12,146 nucleotides of DNA from UBA2272 sp034368805 (GTDB lineage Bacteria > Actinomycetota > Coriobacteriia > Anaerosomatales > Anaerosomataceae): positions 1 to 12,146 of the forward strand of contig JAXMLJ010000115.1 of the NCBI GenBank assembly GCA_034368805.1, in the 5' to 3' direction. This document shows positions 1-4,240 of this stretch, one piece after another (the first letter of the stretch is position 1; each line of letters starts with the position of its first letter). Position numbers and translations under genes: made by a program. The notes under the pieces are model-generated. The model ran no database searches and was not told the origin of the DNA. It saw nothing but the letters and a program-made list of their open reading frames with translations.

Positions 1-364
1 TGCCGGCCTGGATGAGGTCGACCGCCCAGTCGTAGAGCCGCTCGAAGTAGTCTGAGGCGAAGTAGAGGTGCTCTCCCCAGTCGAAGCCCAGCCAGCGGAC
101 GTCGGCCTCGATGGCGTCGATGTACTCCTGCTCTTCCTTGATCGGGTTGGTGTCGTCGAAGCGCAGGTGGCATCGGCCGTGGTTGTCGGCGGCGACGCCG
201 AAGTTGAGGCAGATGGACTTGGCGTGGCCGATGTGGAGGTAGCCGTTCGGCTCCGGCGGGAAGCGGGTGACGACGGCGTCGCGCCGCCCCTCACGCAGGT
301 CGGCGGCGACGATCTCGCGGATGAAGTCGGTGCGCTCGGGCGGAGATGACATCTGTGTGTCCAT
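1..364 (-). CDS. glnS: Glutaminyl-tRNA synthetase, N-terminal part (cut by window edge)
   Basis: Class I aminoacyl-tRNA synthetase that attaches glutamine to tRNA-Gln in the cytoplasm. About 121 N-terminal residues are visible; the rest lies beyond base 1. The signature TRFPPEPNGYLHIGHAKS, with the HIGH ATP-binding motif, is typical of GlnRS rather than GluRS (which has APSPTG.LHIG). It is followed by the family pattern LRFDDTNP, then EYI and DVRWLGF. The start chosen is ATG at 364; an in-frame ATG at 352 is possible. Neither has a Shine-Dalgarno sequence, but a -10-like TATCCT lies 8 nt before ATG 364, which suggests a leaderless message. The gene follows tRNA-Gln, tRNA-Glu and gltX on the same strand. 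Many bacteria, including most actinobacteria, lack GlnRS and make Gln-tRNA by transamidation, so its presence is informative. Identity is very secure. Confidence 0.95.
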   Translation of the reverse strand, partial: MDTQMSSPPERTDFIREIVAADLREGRRDAVVTRFPPEPNGYLHIGHAKSICLNFGVAADNHGRCHLRFDDTNPIKEEQEYIDAIEADVRWLGFDWGEHLYFASDYFERLYDWAVDLIQAG

Positions 365-372
365 GGTGGCCG

Positions 373-378
373 AGGATA
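373..378 (-). promoter_or_regulatory. Putative -10 box of glnS (leaderless promoter)
   Basis: On the minus strand TATCCT ends 8 nt before the glnS ATG, so transcription would start at or next to the start codon. No clear -35 box is seen at 17 nt. The box lies just after the tRNA terminator, which would leave glnS needing its own promoter. The arrangement matches the priA and PASTA-gene starts in this window. Confidence 0.4.
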
Positions 379-380
379 GC

Positions 381-420
381 ACAAACTGAAGACCCCCCTC
401 AGCGTCTGCCGAAGGGGGTC
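381..420 (-). terminator. Rho-independent terminator after tRNA-Glu
   Basis: On the minus strand GACCCCC (420-414) pairs with GGGGGTC (397-391). The loop of about 16 nt can pair further internally. The moderately T-rich tail TTCAGTTTGT follows. It starts 11 nt after the tRNA-Glu CCA end and lies before glnS, so it probably ends the tRNA transcript. The tail is not a pure T run, so some read-through into glnS is possible. Confidence 0.65.
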
Positions 421-430
421 CTGGGACTCT

Positions 431-506
431 TGGTAGCCCGTACGGGATTCGAACCCGTGATCTCCGCCTTGAGAGGGCGGTGTCCTAACCGCTAGACGAA
501 CGGGCC
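431..506 (-). tRNA. tRNA-Glu, anticodon CTC
   Basis: This 76-nt cloverleaf includes an encoded CCA end (431-433). The anticodon arm is CCGCC-CTCTCAA-GGCGG with anticodon CTC at 471-473, reading GAG, the favoured Glu codon in a high-GC genome. The T arm is ACGGG-TTCGAAT-CCCGT and the D arm has the usual AGCGGTTAGGA. The acceptor stem GGCCCGT pairs with ACGGGCT, which gives a G1-U72 wobble at the first pair instead of the usual G1-C72. The discriminator is A73. It lies 4 nt downstream of tRNA-Gln and is certainly cotranscribed with it. Confidence 0.96.
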
Positions 507-510
507 GTGC

Positions 511-586
511 TGGCTGGGGTGCTAGGGCTCGAACCTAGACTCTCCGGAACCAGAATCCGGCGTGTTGCCAGTTACACCACACCCCA
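511..586 (-). tRNA. tRNA-Gln, anticodon CTG
   Basis: This 76-nt cloverleaf includes an encoded CCA (511-513). The anticodon arm is CCGGA-TTCTGGT-TCCGG with anticodon CTG at 551-553, reading CAG. The T arm is CTAGG-TTCGAGC-CCTAG. The acceptor stem TGGGGTG/CACCCCA gives U1-A72, G2-C71 and G3-C70 with discriminator G73. These match known recognition features of tRNA-Gln for GlnRS in E. coli, which fits direct charging by the adjacent glnS product. It is the first gene of the two-tRNA unit. Confidence 0.96.
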
Positions 587-620
587 GTACGCGCCATGCG
601 CTGCCTGGGCGCGAATAGGA

Positions 621-649
621 ATGCTACCTGCGGGGCAGGGGGGTGTCAA
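621..649 (-). promoter_or_regulatory. Promoter of the tRNA-Gln/tRNA-Glu unit
   Basis: On the minus strand a perfect -35 box TTGACA (649-644) is separated by exactly 17 nt from the -10 box TAGCAT (626-621). The predicted start near 614 gives a leader of roughly 28 nt before tRNA-Gln. It begins 9 nt after the gltX stop, so the tRNAs need not depend on gltX transcription. This is the strongest sigma70-type promoter in the window, as expected for stable RNA. Confidence 0.8.
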
Positions 650-658
650 CCCGCCGCG

Positions 659-2128
659 CTATCCGTTGGCCCGCGCGTGGGCGGCGCGCAGCCGGGCCAC
701 GGACGCCTCGCGTCCGAGCAGGGCGACCGACTCGAACAGCGGCGGCGACACAAGAGAGCCGGTGACCGCGACACGCACGGCCTGGAACAGCACCTTCGGC
801 TTGATGCCGAGCGACTCCGGCACGGCGCGAAGAGCCGCCTCGATGCGCTCCGTCGTCCAATCGTCGAGCCCCGTCAGGGCGTCTGAAGCCGCACGCAGCG
901 CACTCACGGCGGCCTCATCCGCAAACGCCTTGGCCGCCGCCGACGCCTCGACGGTCACCTCGTCTGCGAACAGGAAGCCGACTGCCGGCGCGATCTCGGT
1001 CATCCGCTTCACGCGCTCGGACACGAGCGGCGCCAGCTCGAGGTACCAGGCCTCCCTGGCCCGGAAGTCGTCGGTGGTGGTGAGGCCTGCCTCAGCCAGC
1101 CACGGCATCATCCGCTCGGCAAGTTGGCGAGAGGTCATCTCGCGGATGTAGACACCGTTCATCCACTCGAGCTTCTCAAGATCGAAGATCGCCGGGTTTC
1201 TCGAAATGCGCTCCATCGAGAAGTTCTCTGTGAGGGTCCGAGCCGAGACGATCGTGGTCTCACCATCGAGTGACCATCCGAGCAGCGCGAGGTAGTTCAG
1301 TAGCGCCTCGGGCAGGATGCCTCCGTCACGGTACGCCTCGACCGACGTTGCGCCGTGGCGCTTGGAGAGCTTCTTGCCGTCGGCGCCCCAGATCATGGAG
1401 AGGTGGGCGAAGCGGGGCACCTCGGCACCGAGCGCCTCGAACACGACGATCTGGCGGGGTGTGTTGGACAGGTGGTCGTCGCCTCTGATGACGTGCGTGA
1501 TCTCCATCTTCCAGTCGTCCACCACCGTCGCGAAGTTGTAGGTGGGGGAGCCGTCGGTGCGGGCGAGCACGAAGTCGTCCATCGCATCGGCGGGGAAGAC
1601 GATCTCGCCCCGGATAGCGTCGTCAAAGGTGATGTCGTCGCGGCCGACGGGGACCTTGATCCGCCACACGTGCGGAGCGCCGGCGTCGATGCGGTCGGCG
1701 GCTTCCTGCGCCGGGAGGGCACGGCAGGTGCGGTCGTAGCCCGAGAATCCACCACGACTCCGGGCGGCCTCCCGCTTGACCGCGAGCTCCTCCGCCGAAC
1801 AGAAGCACGGGTACGTGTGTCCCGACGCCCGTAGGGACTCGAGAGCTTCGTGGTAGAGATCTGCGCGCTCGGTCTGGAAGTACGGACCGTGCGCTCCGCC
1901 GATCTCGGGACCCTCGTCCCAGTCGAGCCCGAGCCAGCGCAGCGAGCGCAGGATGACGCCGGTGTTCTCCTGAGTGGAACGCTCGGCATCGGTGTCGTCG
2001 ATCCTCAAGATGAACGTGCCGCCCGAGTGACGGGCGAACGCCCAGTTGTAGATGGCGGTCCGTGCTCCGCCGATGTGAAGGCTTCCGGTGGGGCTCGGTG
2101 CGAAGCGTACGCGTACGGGACGGGTCAC
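659..2128 (-). CDS. gltX: Glutamyl-tRNA synthetase
   Basis: Class I synthetase that attaches glutamate to tRNA-Glu. At 489 residues it has normal full length. The Rossmann fold opens with APSPTGSLHIGGART (residues 10-24, HIGH motif variant HIGG). The zinc-finger-like insert has Cys108, Cys110 and Cys135, with Arg where E. coli has the His ligand. NFATVVDDWKMEITHVIRG leads to KLSKR (253-257, KMSKS loop), followed by the alpha-helical anticodon-binding half. The start is GTG at 2128, preceded by the Shine-Dalgarno GAGAGGA. It follows psiE by 33 nt, probably in one operon, and is followed by the tRNA promoter. With glnS present, this GltX is expected to be the discriminating type that charges only tRNA-Glu, but that is inference. 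It is the only complete synthetase gene here. Confidence 0.97.
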   Translation of the reverse strand: MTRPVRVRFAPSPTGSLHIGGARTAIYNWAFARHSGGTFILRIDDTDAERSTQENTGVILRSLRWLGLDWDEGPEIGGAHGPYFQTERADLYHEALESLRASGHTYPCFCSAEELAVKREAARSRGGFSGYDRTCRALPAQEAADRIDAGAPHVWRIKVPVGRDDITFDDAIRGEIVFPADAMDDFVLARTDGSPTYNFATVVDDWKMEITHVIRGDDHLSNTPRQIVVFEALGAEVPRFAHLSMIWGADGKKLSKRHGATSVEAYRDGGILPEALLNYLALLGWSLDGETTIVSARTLTENFSMERISRNPAIFDLEKLEWMNGVYIREMTSRQLAERMMPWLAEAGLTTTDDFRAREAWYLELAPLVSERVKRMTEIAPAVGFLFADEVTVEASAAAKAFADEAAVSALRAASDALTGLDDWTTERIEAALRAVPESLGIKPKVLFQAVRVAVTGSLVSPPLFESVALLGREASVARLRAAHARANG

Positions 2129-2161
2129 GTGCGGTCCTCTCGGCTTGAGATGCTGGCGGGT

Positions 2162-2578
2162 CTAGTGCGGGTCGTCAGAGCAGAGGTTACCCCGCTGCAG
2201 CAGGTACCACGTCACGCCGACCGCAAGGATCAGGATAGCGAGCGCGATCGCCTTCTCGAGCATGCCCTCGCCGCTCTCAAAGATGACGAGCTTCCGGACG
2301 ACGGCGACAAGACCTGCCTCGAGCACCGTGCCGATGACGTTCTTGTGTTGCATGTATGACACCGCGATACGGATGAGCTCGATGACGATGAATACCACGA
2401 GGACGGTGTCGATGGTCCTCGTGATGCCCTCGGGTGTCATGAAACCGTCGGCGCGGGTGACTTCGAGCATCTTCAGGACGATGTCGACCACGCCGAGCGC
2501 CGCAAGGACCACAAGCAAGACCGTGACCGCACCTTCGATGTAGAGCACCACGCGGTTGAGCAGGTTCATGTACTTCAC
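2162..2578 (-). CDS. PsiE-family small membrane protein
   Basis: A 138-residue integral membrane protein that resembles the phosphate-starvation-inducible PsiE family. Four hydrophobic segments can be seen: one near LYIEGAVTVLLVVLAALGV, one around DTVLVVFIVIELIRIAV, one near VIGTVLEAGLVAVVRKLVI and one at AIALAILILAVGVTWYLL. The charged pattern IELI...SYMQHK...AVVRKLVIF between helices 2 and 3 is typical of the family. No biochemical function is established for PsiE. I chose GTG 2578 because CTGGAG lies 6 nt upstream. The longer in-frame start GTG 2611 (149 residues) overlaps a -10 box, TATAGT, and would lie upstream of the predicted transcript start. ATG 2569 is also possible. The gene is probably cotranscribed with gltX. 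Nothing seen here shows phosphate control. Confidence 0.8.
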   Translation of the reverse strand: MKYMNLLNRVVLYIEGAVTVLLVVLAALGVVDIVLKMLEVTRADGFMTPEGITRTIDTVLVVFIVIELIRIAVSYMQHKNVIGTVLEAGLVAVVRKLVIFESGEGMLEKAIALAILILAVGVTWYLLQRGNLCSDDPH

Positions 2579-2609
2579 AGAGGACTCCAGGATGTCGGTG
2601 GACCCGTCC

Positions 2610-2639
2610 ACTATAGCGGCTCGGGGCCTCGCTTGGCAG
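2610..2639 (-). promoter_or_regulatory. Putative promoter of psiE-gltX
   Basis: On the minus strand CTGCCA (2639-2634) is followed after 18 nt by TATAGT (2615-2610). The predicted start is near 2603, upstream of GTG 2578 but downstream of GTG 2611, which supports the shorter psiE start. The -35 box overlaps that of the opposite metK promoter. Confidence 0.55.
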
Positions 2640-2661
2640 TCGGCACGGTGCGTGCTATCGT
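2633..2661 (+). promoter_or_regulatory. Promoter of metK
   Basis: TTGGCA (2633-2638) is followed after exactly 17 nt by TATCGT (2656-2661). The predicted start near 2668 is just before the riboswitch aptamer begins at 2672. That position is what a riboswitch-controlled leader requires and supports the call. Confidence 0.7.
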
Positions 2662-2671
2662 CACAGACGTT

Positions 2672-2798
2672 CTCATCACGAGGCAGCGCGAGAGCGCTGC
2701 AGAGGGTCGAGGGACCGCACCCGACGACACCCCGGCAACCGGCGCGAAAACGGCGTACGGTGCCACATTGCGGCAGACGGCGACGTCTGAAAGATGAG
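2672..2798 (+). ncRNA. SAM-I (S-box) riboswitch aptamer in the metK leader
   Basis: Binds S-adenosylmethionine and turns down metK, the gene that makes it. P1 pairs CTCATC (2672-2677) with GATGAG (2793-2798). The conserved ACGAG follows P1. P2a pairs GGGT (2704-2707) with ACCC (2729-2732), with the kink-turn GAGGGA...CGACGA. P2b pairs GGG (2711-2713) with CCC (2720-2722), and loop CCG can form the pseudoknot with CGG (2740-2742). CCGGCAACC and GGTGCC give P3, P4 is AGACG-GCGA-CGTCT (2775-2788), and GAAAGATGAG closes the element exactly as in the family. An extra hairpin (2683-2700) lies between the ACGAG and P2a. Overall identity is secure; exact pairings inside P2 and P3 are my reading. Confidence 0.93.
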
Positions 2799-2833
2799 GG
2801 AAGAGCGCGGCACGCGCGCGTGCCACCGTCTGT

Positions 2834-2867
2834 ATCCCTTGTCTGCCCGGACAGGGGATGTTTCTTT
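2834..2867 (+). terminator. Riboswitch-controlled terminator before metK
   Basis: ATCCCTTGTC (2834-2843) pairs with GACAGGGGAT (2850-2859) in a 10-bp stem with one G-U pair and the 6-nt loop TGCCCG, followed by TTTCTTT (2861-2867). The 5' arm can instead pair over 9 positions with the 3' strand of aptamer P1: GATGAGGGA (2793-2801) with TCCCTTGTC (2835-2843). When SAM is bound P1 forms, the terminator is free and transcription stops. Without SAM the antiterminator forms. A perfect 16-nt palindrome (2809-2824) would fold inside the antiterminator loop. Confidence 0.88.
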
Positions 2868-2888
2868 GTCCGGCACGACCCGTGGAGC

Positions 2889-2904
2889 GCCCGCGGTCGC
2901 GGGC
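2889..2904 (+). repeat. Small GC-rich hairpin upstream of the metK ribosome-binding site
   Basis: GCCCGCG and CGCGGGC form a perfect 7-bp inverted repeat around GT. It lies between the riboswitch terminator and AAGGAG (2915-2920). No T run follows, so it is not a terminator. It may shape the leader or protect the message, or it may be a chance product of high GC. Confidence 0.4.
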
Positions 2905-2925
2905 ACGGAGCCAGAAGGAGGCTCG

Positions 2926-4173
2926 ATGTCGGAGAGAGAGTACCTGTTCACCTCGGAGTCGGTCACGGAAGGCCACCCCGACAAGATGTGCGACCAGATC
3001 TCGGATGCGGTTCTCGACGCGATAATCGCGCGAGAGGCCGAGCTTGCGGCGGAAGGATACGTGACCGACAAGGGTTCGGCGGCGTCAGCGGACTACGTGC
3101 GCGTTGCGTGCGAGACACTCGTCACCACCGGCCTCATAGTGGTGGCCGGAGAAGTCCGGACTCACGCCTATGTGGACATTCCCGCGATCGTACGCGAGAC
3201 AGTCTGCGACATCGGCTACACACGCGCCAAGTACGGGTTCGACTACGAGACCTGCGGCGTGCTCACGGCCATAGACGAGCAGAGCACCGACATCGCTATG
3301 GGCGTGGACGAGGCCTACGAAGTCAAGCACGGCGACTCGGACCCTCTCGATCTCATTGGCGCCGGCGACCAGGGCATGATGTTCGGTTATGCCTGCAACG
3401 AGACATCGCAGCTCATGCCGATGCCGATCTACCTCGCGCATCGCCTCGCCGAGCGCCTCACGGCCGTCCGCAAGGCGGGCGTCTTGGACTACCTCCGTCC
3501 CGACGGCAAGACGCAGGTGACTGTGCGCTATGTCGATGGCAAGCCGGTGGCGGTGGACACGATCCTCATCTCGTCGCAGCACGCCGACGGTGTCGAGATC
3601 GACGCGCTCATGAAGCCCGATTTCATCGAGCACATCATCGAGCCGGTGCTCTCGCTCGAGGACATCGAGTGGGAAGGCGCGAAGGTCTACGTCAACCCGA
3701 CCGGGCGGTTCGTCATCGGCGGCCCGATGGGAGACACCGGCCTGACTGGCCGGAAGATCATCGTCGACACGTACGGCGGGATGGGCCGTCACGGCGGCGG
3801 TGCGTTCTCGGGCAAAGACTGCACGAAGGTCGACCGCTCGGCCGCGTACGCGGCGCGATGGGTCGCCAAGAACGTCGTGGCTGCGGGCCTTGCCGAGCGC
3901 TGTGAGATCGAGCTTGCGTACGCGATCGGCGTGGCGCACCCGCTCTCTATCCTCGTCGAGACCTTCGGCACCGAGACCGTCCCACGCGAGAAGATCGAAG
4001 CTGCCGTTCGCGAGGTCTTCGACCTCCGGCCCGGCGCGATCATCCGCGATCTCGATCTGCGCCGCCCGATCTACCGCAAGACCGCGGCATACGGTCACTT
4101 CGGTCGCGACGACCGCGACTTCACCTGGGAGCGGCTCGATAAGATCGACGCGCTCAAGGCGGCCATCGGCTAG
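2926..4173 (+). CDS. metK: S-adenosylmethionine synthetase (methionine adenosyltransferase)
   Basis: Makes SAM from methionine and ATP in the cytoplasm, normally as a tetramer. At 415 residues it is slightly longer than the usual 380-400. Motifs are GHPDK (16-20), GAGDQG (145-150, ATP binding) and the glycine-rich GGGAFSGKD (290-298), followed by CTKVDRS where the family normally has PTKVDRS. An extra segment of about 15-20 residues lies near 36-57, between DAVLDAI and VRVACETLV, and accounts for the length. The start is ATG 2926, with AAGGAG 5 nt upstream and the MetK-typical opening YLFTSESVTEGHPDK. Longer in-frame readings begin inside the riboswitch and are ruled out. The gene is controlled by the SAM-I riboswitch directly upstream and ended by a strong hairpin, so it is probably transcribed alone. 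Its product supplies methyl groups to RsmB encoded downstream, among others. Confidence 0.97.
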   Translation: MSEREYLFTSESVTEGHPDKMCDQISDAVLDAIIAREAELAAEGYVTDKGSAASADYVRVACETLVTTGLIVVAGEVRTHAYVDIPAIVRETVCDIGYTRAKYGFDYETCGVLTAIDEQSTDIAMGVDEAYEVKHGDSDPLDLIGAGDQGMMFGYACNETSQLMPMPIYLAHRLAERLTAVRKAGVLDYLRPDGKTQVTVRYVDGKPVAVDTILISSQHADGVEIDALMKPDFIEHIIEPVLSLEDIEWEGAKVYVNPTGRFVIGGPMGDTGLTGRKIIVDTYGGMGRHGGGAFSGKDCTKVDRSAAYAARWVAKNVVAAGLAERCEIELAYAIGVAHPLSILVETFGTETVPREKIEAAVREVFDLRPGAIIRDLDLRRPIYRKTAAYGHFGRDDRDFTWERLDKIDALKAAIG

Positions 4174-4193
4174 AGCCGCTGCTCGCACACCTT

Positions 4194-4227
4194 CAGAAGG
4201 CCGCCGACCGATGTCGGTGGCCTTCTG
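4194..4227 (+). terminator. Terminator hairpin after metK
   Basis: A 15-bp stem with one G-U pair closes a CGAT tetraloop: CAGAAGGCCGCCGAC (4194-4208) with GTCGGTGGCCTTCTG (4213-4227). It starts 20 nt after the metK stop. The stem is very strong but no real T tract follows (TATGCTGTG), so efficiency is uncertain. A priA -10 candidate begins at the next base. Confidence 0.7.
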
Positions 4228-4233
4228 TATGCT
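4228..4233 (+). promoter_or_regulatory. Putative -10 box of priA (leaderless promoter)
   Basis: TATGCT ends exactly 7 nt before ATG 4241, so the predicted transcript would start on the A of the start codon. There is no Shine-Dalgarno sequence before this ATG. No good -35 box is seen because the metK terminator hairpin occupies that place. Confidence 0.45.
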
Positions 4234-4240
4234 GTGCACC

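Noticed and set aside
507..1151. A 214-codon plus-strand frame over the tRNA-Gln gene and the end of gltX
   Set aside because: It runs through a tRNA gene and opposite gltX, and the product is a Ser/Arg/Ala-rich shadow.
2794..2925. An N-terminal extension of MetK beginning inside the riboswitch
   Set aside because: It would translate through the terminator and has no ribosome-binding site, whereas ATG 2926 has AAGGAG at 5 nt and gives the standard MetK N-terminus.
2556..3905. A 449-codon plus-strand frame over the riboswitch and metK
   Set aside because: It crosses the riboswitch in another frame from metK and its metK part is an Arg/Gly/His-rich shifted reading.
4194..4227. The metK hairpin as a second riboswitch or attenuator for priA
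   Set aside because: It is a simple near-perfect stem with a tetraloop, has no conserved aptamer sequence, and the priA -10 candidate lies after it.
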